From a virus: a stretch of DNA of 36,382 bases. A model generated the notes under the pieces. It saw nothing but the letters and a program-made list of their open reading frames with translations, was not told the DNA's origin and ran no database searches. Each line of letters starts with the position of its first letter. The first letter of the stretch is position 1. Below, piece by piece: positions 1 to 8,130 of the stretch. The stretch spans positions 1-36,382 of IMG/VR virus record IMGVR_UViG_3300021093_000200. One strand, given 5' to 3'. The position numbers and the translations under genes are program-made.

Positions 1-2
1 CT

Positions 3-3000
3 TCCGGTACTAGAGGAACCTCTGGTTCTTCTGGATCATCCGGTTCTTCAGGATCATCAGGTTCTTCAGGATCATCAGGTTCTTCAGGATCTTCCGGAAC
101 TTCAGGCTCATCAGGTTCTTCTGGATCTAGCGGAACAAGAGGTACTTCAGGAACTTCTGGCGAAACCCCTTCCGACGGATGTTGGAGTTGGGGTTCAAGT
201 GAGGCTGTTTCATCCGGCCAAATATTTGGGACTAATGGTGAAATCGGATCGAACGTTACATCTTTTTCTATAAGCGATACAGATTCAAACAGTAATAATG
301 TAGATGCCTTTCTGGATAGTGTTACGGTTGGCTCTGTAATGCGAGTTTTAATCAACGGGAAGCAATACAGATACCAGGTTACTTCCAACACCGACCAGGG
401 AACATATCACGTTTTTGGTGTTTCTTTTATTTCAGCTAACGCTTCAAATAATTTTCCCACCGCAGGAGATCAAGCTTGTTTAGATTTTGGGATTGCCGGA
501 TCTTCTGGCACTTCCGGGTCAAGCGGAAGTTCAGGAAGTTCAGGAAGCTCAGGTTCATCGGGTTCTTCTGGAACATCAGGTTCTTCTGGAACATCTGGTT
601 CTTCTGGATCTTCCGGTACTAGAGGAACCTCTGGTTCTTCTGGATCATCCGGTTCTTCAGGATCATCAGGTTCTTCAGGATCATCAGGTTCTTCAGGTTC
701 TTCAGGATCATCTGGATCATCAGGTTCTTCAGGATCATCAGGTTCTTCAGGATCATCTGGATCATCAGGTTCTTCAGGTTCTTCAGGATCATCAGGTTCT
801 TCAGGATCATCTGGATCATCTGGAACTTCTGGTTCTTCCGGAACATCTGGTTCATCAGGATCGTCAGGTTCTTCTGGATCATCAGGATCATCAGGTTCTT
901 CAGGATCATCAGGTTCTTCAGGATCATCAGGTTCTTCTGGATCATCGGGTAGTTCTGGATCTTCAGGAACTTCTGGATCTTCAGGAACTTCTGGATCTTC
1001 AGGAACTTCTGGATCATCCGGTTCTTCAGGATCTTCAGGATCATCGGGTTCTTCTGGATCATCAGGTTCTTCGGGATCATCGGGTTCTTCTGGATCATCC
1101 GGTTCTTCTGGATCATCCGGTTCTTCTGGATCGTCCGGTTCTTCTGGGTCATCTGGTACTTCTGGATCTTCAGGAACTTCTGGATCTTCAGGAACTTCTG
1201 GATCATCCGGTTCTTCTGGATCGTCCGGTTCTTCTGGATCATCAGGTTCTTCAGGATCATCCGGTTCTTCTGGATCATCCGGTTCTTCTGGATCATCCGG
1301 TTCTTCTGGATCGTCAGGTTCATCAGGAACTTCGGGAACTTCTGGTGTTACTGGAGCATCTGGTACTTCGGGAACTTCTGGATCTTCTGGAACATCAGGT
1401 TCTTCTGGAACATCTGGATCATCTGGGTCATCTGGTTCTTCAGGATCATCAGGTTCTTCAGGATCATCTGGATCATCAGGTTCTTCTGGAACTTCTGGTT
1501 CTTCAGGTTCTTCAGGTTCTTCAGGATCATCAGGTTCTTCTGGATCATCAGGTTCTTCTGGAACATCAGGTTCTTCTGGAACATCTGGTTCTTCTGGATC
1601 TTCCGGTACTAGAGGAACCTCTGGTTCTTCTGGATCATCCGGTTCTTCAGGATCATCAGGTTCTTCAGGATCATCAGGTTCTTCAGGTTCTTCAGGATCA
1701 TCTGGATCATCAGGTTCTTCTGGAACTTCTGGTTCTTCAGGTTCTTCAGGTTCTTCAGGATCATCAGGTTCTTCTGGAACATCAGGTTCTTCTGGAACAT
1801 CAGGTTCTTCTGGATCTTCCGGTACTAGAGGAACCTCTGGTTCTTCTGGATCATCCGGTTCTTCAGGATCATCAGGTTCTTCAGGATCATCAGGTTCTTC
1901 TGGATCATCCGGTTCTTCTGGATCCTCTGGAACATCTGGCTCATCGGGAACATCTGGTTCTTCTGGATCATCAGGTTCTTCTGGATCATCCGGTTCTTCA
2001 GGATCTTCAGGATCATCGGGTTCTTCTGGATCATCCGGTTCTTCAGGATCTTCAGGATCATCGGGTTCTTCTGGATCATCCGGTTCTTCTGGATCTTCTG
2101 GATCATCTGGTTCTTCTGGATCTTCTGGATCATCTGGTTCTTCCGGATCATCAGGTTCTTCAGGAACTCCTGGATCCTCTGGAACATCTGGCTCATCGGG
2201 AACATCTGGTTCTTCTGGATCATCAGGTTCTTCTGGATCTTCTGGATCATCTGGTTCTTCCGGATCATCAGGTTCTTCTGGGTCTTCTGGATCATCCGGT
2301 TCTTCAGGATCTTCAGGATCATCGGGTTCTTCTGGATCATCCGGTTCTTCAGGATCTTCAGGATCATCGGGTTCTTCTGGATCATCCGGTTCTTCTGGAT
2401 CTTCTGGATCATCTGGTTCTTCTGGATCTTCTGGATCATCTGGTTCTTCCGGATCATCAGGTTCTTCAGGAACTCCTGGATCCTCTGGAACATCTGGCTC
2501 ATCGGGAACATCTGGTTCTTCTGGATCATCAGGTTCTTCTGGATCTTCTGGATCATCTGGTTCTTCCGGATCATCAGGTTCTTCTGGGTCTTCTGGATCA
2601 TCCGGTTCTTCAGGATCTTCAGGATCATCGGGTTCTTCTGGATCATCCGGTTCTTCAGGATCTTCAGGATCATCGGGTTCTTCTGGATCATCCGGTTCTT
2701 CTGGATCTTCTGGATCATCTGGTTCTTCTGGATCTTCTGGATCATCTGGTTCTTCCGGATCATCAGGTTCTTCTGGTTCTTCCGGATCATCAGGAACTTC
2801 TGGTTCTTCGGGAACAAGAGGTACTTCTGGATCATCAGGTTCTTCTGGATCATCAGGTTCTTCAGGATCATCAGGTTCTTCTGGATCATCCGGTTCTTCC
2901 GGATCGTCCGGTTCTTCTGGTTCTTCTGGATCATCAGGATCTTCGGGAACATCTGGTTCTTCTGGATCGTCAGGTTCTTCTGGATCTTCTGGATCATCTG

Positions 3001-4397
3001 GTTCTTCTGGATCATCCGGTTCTTCTGGATCTTCTGGATCATCTGGTTCTTCCGGATCATCAGGTTCTTCTGGTTCTTCCGGATCATCAGGAACTTCTGG
3101 TTCTTCGGGAACAAGAGGTACTTCTGGATCATCAGGTTCTTCTGGATCATCAGGTTCTTCAGGATCATCAGGTTCTTCTGGATCATCCGGTTCTTCTGGA
3201 TCGTCCGGTTCTTCTGGTTCTTCTGGATCATCAGGATCTTCGGGAACATCTGGTTCTGTCACCTTATCTGGAACAACTGACAATGGTGTTTTAACCCTAA
3301 ATGGTTCTTCTCCTAATGTATCTGTTGAATCGAATATAACTTTTTCTTCCCCGACTTTAAATCTTCTTGGAACCCCAACAAATGCTTTAGGTGGCGGTCA
3401 AATTCATCTTTCAAATACAACATCAAATAGAATAGAGTTTTCTCCTTATCCTAATGCATCGGCGGGGAATGCTGGTCCTACTCCCACTAATGTTTCCACC
3501 GGAGAAAAGATAACATTGTGGTCTGGTATTAATGCTTCTAATGTAAACTACGCCTTTGGTACATATCCCCTCACTGGAAGACTTTGGTATTCTGTTCCAC
3601 AGGCAACCTCTTCTTTTGTTCATGCTTTCTACGGGGGAACAACAGAATTATTTAGGATTCAAGGAAATGGACAAATTCAATTAACGGCAGGAAGTGTTTC
3701 ATTGCCTTCTATCTCTGCTGGTTTAGCAAATTCTTCAGACACCAACACCGGAATTTACTTTCCGGCTGCCGACACAATTGGATTTGTTGAAGGTGGCGTA
3801 GAAGCGATGAGGATAGATTCTAATGGAAGAATTAATCTTCTGGCAGGGTCTGCTGCTAATCCGATCTTAAACGCTGGTCTAAATTCTACAGACACCAACA
3901 CCGGAATTTACTTTCCCTCAGCCGACAATATGGGTCTTGTGGCTGGTGGTACCGAGACTCTCAGATTGAATACAACGACCAACGCCAATATCCAGTTGGT
4001 TGCAGGATCTGCCACCGCACCAGTTCTTAACGCTGGTTTAAATTCTTCAGACACCAACACCGGAATTTACTTTCCGGCAGCTGATTCGATTGGATTTTCA
4101 ACAAATGGTACCAGTAGAGGTATTATTAATAACACAGGTTATGGAATTCAAACGTCACCAAGTGCATGGGTACATATATCATCAACACCATCATCCTCTA
4201 AATGGATAAGATTTGATGCCACGCGATATAGTAATACACCGCCCGTAAATCAGGTAGTTCCGCCAGAATATGCTATAGGTAGTGATGGTAGCGCTGAAAT
4301 GTATCTCAAAGAACCAGATGTTTGGATGGAAGTTATACTTGATTCAGCTGGTAAAGGTGGTGCTGTAGTTTTAATCCCTTGTTACAGGCCAGGTTAA
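3..4397 (+). CDS. Giant Gly-Ser-Ser-repeat tail fibre protein (5'-truncated by window edge)
   Basis: The frame is open from base 3, so the start lies outside the window; at least 1464 residues are visible. Order: a short GSS/GTS triplet tract (to about residue 53), a globular module with Cys-Trp near its start (about residues 54-164), a tract of roughly 300 G-S-S/G-T-S triplets with rare GTR, GTP and GVT interruptions, then a C-terminal region of about 380 residues. The C-terminal region holds three copies of a module with the motif DTNTGIYFP followed by a Gly-Gly-x-Glu turn, as in tail fibres of many environmental phages. The triplet tract is collagen-like in period but nearly free of proline. 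It probably forms a long shaft or a flexible Ser-rich stalk, with the C-terminus distal for host binding. Next to a SET protein and glycosyltransferases. Fibre role is inferred from architecture; no enzyme domain seen. Confidence 0.85.
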   Translation, partial: SGTRGTSGSSGSSGSSGSSGSSGSSGSSGSSGTSGSSGSSGSSGTRGTSGTSGETPSDGCWSWGSSEAVSSGQIFGTNGEIGSNVTSFSISDTDSNSNNVDAFLDSVTVGSVMRVLINGKQYRYQVTSNTDQGTYHVFGVSFISANASNNFPTAGDQACLDFGIAGSSGTSGSSGSSGSSGSSGSSGSSGTSGSSGTSGSSGSSGTRGTSGSSGSSGSSGSSGSSGSSGSSGSSGSSGSSGSSGSSGSSGSSGSSGSSGSSGSSGSSGSSGSSGTSGSSGTSGSSGSSGSSGSSGSSGSSGSSGSSGSSGSSGSSGSSGSSGTSGSSGTSGSSGTSGSSGSSGSSGSSGSSGSSGSSGSSGSSGSSGSSGSSGSSGSSGSSGSSGTSGSSGTSGSSGTSGSSGSSGSSGSSGSSGSSGSSGSSGSSGSSGSSGSSGSSGSSGTSGTSGVTGASGTSGTSGSSGTSGSSGTSGSSGSSGSSGSSGSSGSSGSSGSSGTSGSSGSSGSSGSSGSSGSSGSSGTSGSSGTSGSSGSSGTRGTSGSSGSSGSSGSSGSSGSSGSSGSSGSSGSSGSSGTSGSSGSSGSSGSSGSSGTSGSSGTSGSSGSSGTRGTSGSSGSSGSSGSSGSSGSSGSSGSSGSSGSSGTSGSSGTSGSSGSSGSSGSSGSSGSSGSSGSSGSSGSSGSSGSSGSSGSSGSSGSSGSSGSSGSSGSSGSSGSSGSSGTPGSSGTSGSSGTSGSSGSSGSSGSSGSSGSSGSSGSSGSSGSSGSSGSSGSSGSSGSSGSSGSSGSSGSSGSSGSSGSSGSSGSSGSSGSSGSSGSSGSSGTPGSSGTSGSSGTSGSSGSSGSSGSSGSSGSSGSSGSSGSSGSSGSSGSSGSSGSSGSSGSSGSSGSSGSSGSSGSSGSSGSSGSSGSSGSSGSSGSSGSSGSSGSSGTSGSSGTRGTSGSSGSSGSSGSSGSSGSSGSSGSSGSSGSSGSSGSSGSSGTSGSSGSSGSSGSSGSSGSSGSSGSSGSSGSSGSSGSSGSSGSSGSSGTSGSSGTRGTSGSSGSSGSSGSSGSSGSSGSSGSSGSSGSSGSSGSSGSSGTSGSVTLSGTTDNGVLTLNGSSPNVSVESNITFSSPTLNLLGTPTNALGGGQIHLSNTTSNRIEFSPYPNASAGNAGPTPTNVSTGEKITLWSGINASNVNYAFGTYPLTGRLWYSVPQATSSFVHAFYGGTTELFRIQGNGQIQLTAGSVSLPSISAGLANSSDTNTGIYFPAADTIGFVEGGVEAMRIDSNGRINLLAGSAANPILNAGLNSTDTNTGIYFPSADNMGLVAGGTETLRLNTTTNANIQLVAGSATAPVLNAGLNSSDTNTGIYFPAADSIGFSTNGTSRGIINNTGYGIQTSPSAWVHISSTPSSSKWIRFDATRYSNTPPVNQVVPPEYAIGSDGSAEMYLKEPDVWMEVILDSAGKGGAVVLIPCYRPG
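496..3258 (+). repeat. Long coding tract of 9-nt GGN-TCN-TCN (Gly-Ser-Ser) repeats
   Basis: About 300 consecutive 9-nt units encode Gly-Ser-Ser or Gly-Thr-Ser. Synonymous Ser codons (TCT, TCA, TCC, TCG) and Gly codons (GGA, GGT) alternate, giving higher-order blocks. A related short tract is at 3-160. The lack of stop triplets in the unit opens long artificial reading frames in other phases and on the minus strand. Confidence 0.95.
2163..2774 (+). repeat. 306-bp tandem duplication inside the Gly-Ser-Ser tract
   Basis: The rare block GGAACTCC (encoding Gly-Thr-Pro) occurs at 2163 and again at 2469, exactly 306 nt (102 codons) apart. The sequence following each copy matches closely until about 2770. 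A second pair based on GGAACAAGAG at 2811 and 3108 has a 297-nt spacing. Both indicate recent in-frame expansion of the shaft by unequal recombination. Confidence 0.8.
3736..4075 (+). repeat. Three 28-bp direct repeats in the fibre C-terminus
   Basis: An identical 28-base stretch starting CAGACACCAACACC occurs at 3736, 3889 and 4048 (spacings 153 and 159 nt). It encodes the DTNTGIYFP core of three tandem C-terminal modules. Confidence 0.85.
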
Positions 4398-4400
4398 TTT

Positions 4401-4961
4401 ATGATAACTGATCCTCAAATAATTCAAAAAATCAAAAATAGCGGAGCTATGGTTATAACAGTTGACTTAGAAGATTTTAAAAAGAAAATAAAGGGATATC
4501 ACCACCTAGGTGAAAATTACACATTGCCTGAAAATGTCTTTGTGTCAAAAGAAAAAATTTCACAATTAAGATCAGAACCTCCTCCACAAATAAATGTACC
4601 AACAAAAATAGAAATTAAGATATCAGAAGGAAAGGGAATGGGAGTTTTTGCAACTCAAAAAATTTCAAAGGGAGAAATAATTGAAACTTGCTATCTATTA
4701 AAAATACCAAAAGAAGGTGATCTTCTCACTGATTATAGATATCTTTATCCAAAAAGAACACTCTCCGAGTATGTTATTCCACTTGGATATGGATGTATTT
4801 ATAATCATTCCAATTCACCAAATGCTGATTGGATAGACCATCCCGAATATAAAGCTTTCAATTTCTTTGCTTTGGAAGATATAGAAATAGGAAAAGAGAT
4901 ATGTATTTATTACGGGGGTGAAGATTATTGGAATTCGAGAGAAAAGAAAAACATAATATAA
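4401..4961 (+). CDS. SET-domain protein, putative protein-lysine methyltransferase
   Basis: 186 residues. The SET signature is visible in order: KGMGVFATQKISKGEIIE (about residues 77-94), YNHSNSPNADW (about 132-142, the NHS motif that binds S-adenosylmethionine), and FFALEDIEIGKEICIYYG ending in Tyr-Trp (about 153-177), which matches the end of SET domains. The N-terminal 70 residues are not recognised. SET enzymes transfer methyl groups from AdoMet to lysine side chains. The start is 3 nt after the fibre stop, so co-expression with the fibre is likely. A substrate among virion proteins or host proteins is a guess. Assignment of the fold is firm; activity is inferred. Confidence 0.8.
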   Translation: MITDPQIIQKIKNSGAMVITVDLEDFKKKIKGYHHLGENYTLPENVFVSKEKISQLRSEPPPQINVPTKIEIKISEGKGMGVFATQKISKGEIIETCYLLKIPKEGDLLTDYRYLYPKRTLSEYVIPLGYGCIYNHSNSPNADWIDHPEYKAFNFFALEDIEIGKEICIYYGGEDYWNSREKKNII

Positions 4962-4975
4962 AAAAATATAAAAAT

Positions 4976-5284
4976 ATGGCAATTCAAGTTACAGGACTTT
5001 TTAAAAGTCCAACATCGCTTCTCATTCACGAGTCTCCTTTGTTGAAAATAAATGCACATCTTTCTTATAAAGGAGATTTAATGGTGGATCTTTTTGTTAC
5101 CTCATCTGATGGAATTTGTAGGGATACAGTGGTTTACCCCGATTTAAACAGAGAGACATTAACTTTCGACGTCAATATTTCTGATCCTTATGATCGGTTG
5201 ATAAACGGATTGGAAACTTTTCTTATAACGGAACTACAATCTTCAAATTCTATCAACTCCACTTCTACTTTCAGCAGGGTATGA
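4976..5284 (+). CDS. Small hypothetical protein downstream of fibre
   Basis: 102 residues starting MAIQVTGLFKSP. The ATG at 4976 follows an A/T-rich leader and is preferred to an in-frame ATG at 4928 that would overlap the SET gene. It looks like a compact beta-rich domain without signal peptide or membrane segment; small proteins starting this way are common beside fibre genes of T4-like environmental phages, but no function is recognised. Its stop overlaps the next start (ATGA at 5281), so the two are translationally coupled. Confidence 0.7.
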   Translation: MAIQVTGLFKSPTSLLIHESPLLKINAHLSYKGDLMVDLFVTSSDGICRDTVVYPDLNRETLTFDVNISDPYDRLINGLETFLITELQSSNSINSTSTFSRV

Positions 5285-5547
5285 ATACAACAGATTCCAC
5301 ACAGCAAACAATTACCTCCGAAGAATTAAATAAAATTCAGGATTTGAAATCCACCGGTGAAAAATTTATAATTGAGTTTGGATCTTTGGAATTGGAGATG
5401 TTGGTTCTATCTCAAAGAAAAAAAGATTTAGAGGATAAATTCATGAAATTCAAAATCGAGGAAAAGAACTTCATGGGAATGATGGATTACAAGTACGGAA
5501 ACGTTAATTTGGATATAGAAACAGGAATTCTCACTCCTAGAAATTAA
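5281..5547 (+). CDS. Small coiled-coil protein, paralogue of the protein at 6795
   Basis: 88 residues, charged and helical, with heptad-like Leu/Ile spacing across residues 14-65. It shares an N-terminal SEEL-x-K-[IV]-Q pattern and a C-terminal KYG-x-[GV]-x-[LI]-D-x-x-TGI motif with the protein at 6795-7085, so the two are paralogues. The ATGA overlap with the preceding gene suggests coupling. Function unknown; possible small structural or chaperone-like protein of the fibre/glycosylation region. Confidence 0.7.
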   Translation: MNTTDSTQQTITSEELNKIQDLKSTGEKFIIEFGSLELEMLVLSQRKKDLEDKFMKFKIEEKNFMGMMDYKYGNVNLDIETGILTPRN

Positions 5548-5564
5548 AGACATCAATTTTAATT
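5542..5564. terminator. Possible bidirectional hairpin between convergent genes
   Basis: AATTAAA (5542-5548) and TTTAATT (5558-5564) form a 7-bp inverted repeat with a 9-nt loop, exactly where the plus-strand gene ending at 5547 meets the minus-strand gene ending at 5559. The stem is A/T only and short, so this is weak evidence for a shared terminator. Confidence 0.25.
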
Positions 5565-6704
5565 CAGGAGTTCACGGTAAACTTCTGCCATTTTTTCTCC
5601 AGCCGAAAACCATGTATATTTCTGGCATGTTTTTCTTCCCTGCTCTCTGAAATAATCTTTTCTTTCTTCCGACAAATTCAAGAATTCTAAAAATCCTTGT
5701 TCGATCCCTTCTACCGTGGGATCAACAAAAATAGAATTTTCTGAATTAACGAAATCTGATAACCCGTCTCTTCTGGAAGAAAGTAAAACGCAATTAGAGG
5801 CCATCGCCTCCAAGGCAACCAGTCCAAATGGTTCGTGAACAGATGGCATAATAACTCCATCGGCATCGTTCAAGACATGAATTTTTTCTGAACCGTGTTT
5901 TGGACCCAAATAAAACATGTTCTTTTTTCCCTCCTGAAGTTTTTGATCCAAAAGTTTATTGCACAATAAATCTCCCCCATCGGGAGAACCAATGATCCAA
6001 AGTTCAATGCCGTCTGGGATATTGGCTTCCAATAATTTATCCACTCCCTTCATCTCGCAAAACCGTCCGATATAAACAATTTTATTTTTTTTCTTTTTGG
6101 GATTTGGGTTGTTTGATTTCCATTTTTTAAGGTCAATTCCATTTGGGACCAAGGACATCTTGGACGAAAATTCTGGAAATATATCGAGATAAAATTTAGA
6201 TATGGTGATAATTCGATCGGACCATCTCAAAAATCCAGTTTCCATTTCCAATAAAGTTTCTTGAATTGTTTTCCCGTCTTTTGTTGTTGGATCAAGGGCA
6301 ATATTCAAATTCCTATGGATCTGCCCTCTTATTGCCAAATTTAAAGAGCACACCAAAGGAACATTGAAGTGATTAGACAAATGTCCACCGGGCATGTATA
6401 CCGGCCAGTCGTACGCGTGCACCAAATCTGGTTTTGGCATACCCAATGATGTGACAAAGAAATTAATTTGATGTGCCAAATTGAAAACCAAAGGGTTTAT
6501 ATTTCCACCGTTTGTTGGAACAAAACTCGGAAAAATTTGTTTGGTATTTGGAAATTCAAAACCAGAAGAAAGATGGGGAAAGCAAATGGTGTGTAATTCA
6601 AATTCGGAACTCAATTCATCGTGTAAGGCTAAATATTGATAGCCTAATCCTCCCATAGGTTTTTCCAATCTATCTGGAATTAAACTTAAAATTCTTTTTT
6701 TCAT
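5559..6704 (-). CDS. GT4-family glycosyltransferase (glycogen/starch-synthase-like GT-B fold)
   Basis: 381 residues. The N-terminal half has the GGLGYQYLALHDEL donor-loop region typical of glycogen-synthase-like GT4 enzymes. The C-terminal half has VYIGRFCEMKGVDKLLEA and the E-x7-E nucleotide-sugar binding motif in EPFGLVALEAMASNC, followed by a Ser-Arg-Arg-Asp-Gly loop. It should transfer a sugar from a nucleotide-sugar donor with retention; donor and acceptor cannot be read from sequence. No membrane segment. It is the only minus-strand gene in the window, flanked by the two paralogous small proteins, as if inserted between them. Likely partners are the other glycosyltransferases at 7069 and 8127. 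Confidence 0.88.
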   Translation of the reverse strand: MKKRILSLIPDRLEKPMGGLGYQYLALHDELSSEFELHTICFPHLSSGFEFPNTKQIFPSFVPTNGGNINPLVFNLAHQINFFVTSLGMPKPDLVHAYDWPVYMPGGHLSNHFNVPLVCSLNLAIRGQIHRNLNIALDPTTKDGKTIQETLLEMETGFLRWSDRIITISKFYLDIFPEFSSKMSLVPNGIDLKKWKSNNPNPKKKKNKIVYIGRFCEMKGVDKLLEANIPDGIELWIIGSPDGGDLLCNKLLDQKLQEGKKNMFYLGPKHGSEKIHVLNDADGVIMPSVHEPFGLVALEAMASNCVLLSSRRDGLSDFVNSENSIFVDPTVEGIEQGFLEFLNLSEERKDYFREQGRKTCQKYTWFSAGEKMAEVYRELLN

Positions 6705-6740
6705 TCTTCCATTTGAACTTTTATGAATTTGAAAAATAAA

Positions 6741-6780
6741 AATTTCAAAAGAGGGATGAAATAATTACCCAATTTCAAAA
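6741..6780. repeat. 10-bp direct repeats in a divergent intergenic region
   Basis: AATTTCAAAA occurs at 6741-6750 and 6771-6780, exactly 30 bp apart, in the 90-bp region between divergent genes. The first copy also overlaps a 7-bp inverted repeat TTTGAAA (6728-6734)/TTTCAAA (6743-6749). This may be an operator or promoter region; the low-complexity AT background makes chance possible. Confidence 0.3.
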
Positions 6781-6794
6781 TAAAAGAATTTGCT

Positions 6795-7085
6795 ATGGAA
6801 AATCAAATTAAATTAAGTTCAGAAGAACTAGAAAAGGTTCAATCTCTAAGAAACGAGGCTCGTGAAAACGTTGACAAAATAGGTCGCATGAACATCCAAC
6901 ATCATTTTCTGACCGAGGAAATCAGATTTGTTGAAGAACAACTTCAGTCTTTATATGGAGAAACGTCGGATATCAAAAAAAGAGAACAAGAATTGGTGAA
7001 CAATATTGTATCTAAATACGGTGAAGGGCAATTGGATTTCAACACCGGAATTTATTCCCAAAACCAAGATGAAAAGCCCAACTGA
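6795..7085 (+). CDS. Small coiled-coil protein, paralogue of the protein at 5281
   Basis: 96 residues. Mostly helical and charged with coiled-coil spacing (residues 10-75), ending with KYGEGQLDFNTGIYS, the same KYG...D..TGI motif found in the 5281 protein. The last 17 nt overlap the start of the downstream glycosyltransferase, so expression is coupled to it. Function unknown. Confidence 0.7.
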   Translation: MENQIKLSSEELEKVQSLRNEARENVDKIGRMNIQHHFLTEEIRFVEEQLQSLYGETSDIKKREQELVNNIVSKYGEGQLDFNTGIYSQNQDEKPN

Positions 7086-8130
7086 TACCCTGCGAAGAAC
7101 AAAATATCACCTTCATAGAATTTTAAGTTCTGTTGAAAATTCTATCCTCGAAGAATCTGGAAATAAACCCAGAATTCTTTTTGTTGCTCCGCACCTTTCA
7201 ACTGGGGGGATGCCTCAGTATCTTTATAAGTGCATCGAGAAACTTTTGCCAGAAGGAGAAATCTATTGTGTAGAATACAATAACCTATCGGACGAATTTG
7301 TAGTTCAAAGACAAAGAATACAAAATTTATTGGGGGAAAATTATTTTAGAATAGACACAGAAGACAAAAGTGAATTTCTAGAAATTGTGGAAAGGGTTTG
7401 CCCAGACGTCATCCACTTCCAAGACTTTGTGGAATTCTTCGTTGGTGATGATATTTGTCGAAAAATATTCTCCCCAGACAGACCTTGGTTTATTTTTGAA
7501 ACGTGTCACTCTTCAAATGTTAAAATTTTGGACAAATTCTGGGCTCCTGATAAATTGGTGATGGTAAATAAATGGATGACCGAAGTTTTTAAAAGTTCTG
7601 GTTTCGAATTGGATATCTTGGAATATCCCATAGAAGATTTTATCGGGATTGGAAAAGAAAGTGCCAGGGAACAACTTGGTTTAGACCCAAACAAAAAACA
7701 TGTTATTAACATCGGTCTTTTCACCCCAGGTAAAAATCAAGGGGAACTCATGGAATACGCCAGACTACTAGAAAATGAACAAATAGAATTTCATTTCATT
7801 GGTAATTTGGCGGGTAACTTTCAAGAATATTGGGAGCCTCTGATGAAGAATGTTCCAAGAAATTGCAGAATTTGGGGGGAAAGACACGATACTGACCTAT
7901 TTTATGAAGCATCCGATTTGTTTGTTTTCTCCTCGATTTGGGAATTGAACCCGATTGTTATAAAGGAATCTCTTTCTTGGAATTTACCCATACTAATGAG
8001 GAGATTGCCTTCTTACATGGACGACTACGACGAAACCCCCTTAGTTCATTTTTATTCAAACCAAGAGCCTGTGACTGATCATGAATACAATGTTGAACTA
8101 ATTCGAAAAATTTTGAATTTACCATCATGA
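7069..8130 (+). CDS. GT4-like glycosyltransferase (GT-B fold)
   Basis: 353 residues from the ATG at 7069; an upstream TTG at 7006 would extend it deep into the preceding gene and is less likely. Motifs: VAPHLSTGGMPQYLYK near residue 36 (N-terminal GT-B loop), NIGLFTPGKNQGELMEYARL near residue 215 (start of the C-terminal Rossmann domain), and EASDLFVFSSIWELNPIVIK with a downstream Glu-Ser pair near residue 282, corresponding to the donor-binding region of GT4 enzymes. No signal or membrane segment. The stop overlaps the next start (ATGA at 8127), so it forms a unit with the O-heptosyltransferase. Donor and acceptor unknown. Confidence 0.8.
   Translation: MKSPTDTLRRTKYHLHRILSSVENSILEESGNKPRILFVAPHLSTGGMPQYLYKCIEKLLPEGEIYCVEYNNLSDEFVVQRQRIQNLLGENYFRIDTEDKSEFLEIVERVCPDVIHFQDFVEFFVGDDICRKIFSPDRPWFIFETCHSSNVKILDKFWAPDKLVMVNKWMTEVFKSSGFELDILEYPIEDFIGIGKESAREQLGLDPNKKHVINIGLFTPGKNQGELMEYARLLENEQIEFHFIGNLAGNFQEYWEPLMKNVPRNCRIWGERHDTDLFYEASDLFVFSSIWELNPIVIKESLSWNLPILMRRLPSYMDDYDETPLVHFYSNQEPVTDHEYNVELIRKILNLPS

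Noticed and set aside
496-3258. CRISPR-like or satellite DNA reading of the repeat tract
   Set aside because: Units are 9 nt, contiguous and in coding register, with no unique spacers.
470-3294. Very long open frames on the minus strand (Pro-Glu-Asp-rich) and in another plus phase across the fibre repeat
   Set aside because: They mirror the 9-nt Gly-Ser-Ser repeat, which lacks stop triplets in several phases. They have no ordered domain and overlap a clear fibre frame.
4928-4975. Upstream in-frame start for the small protein at 4976
   Set aside because: The added residues overlap the SET gene and read as its Lys-rich tail in another phase; the ATG at 4976 has the usual A-rich leader.
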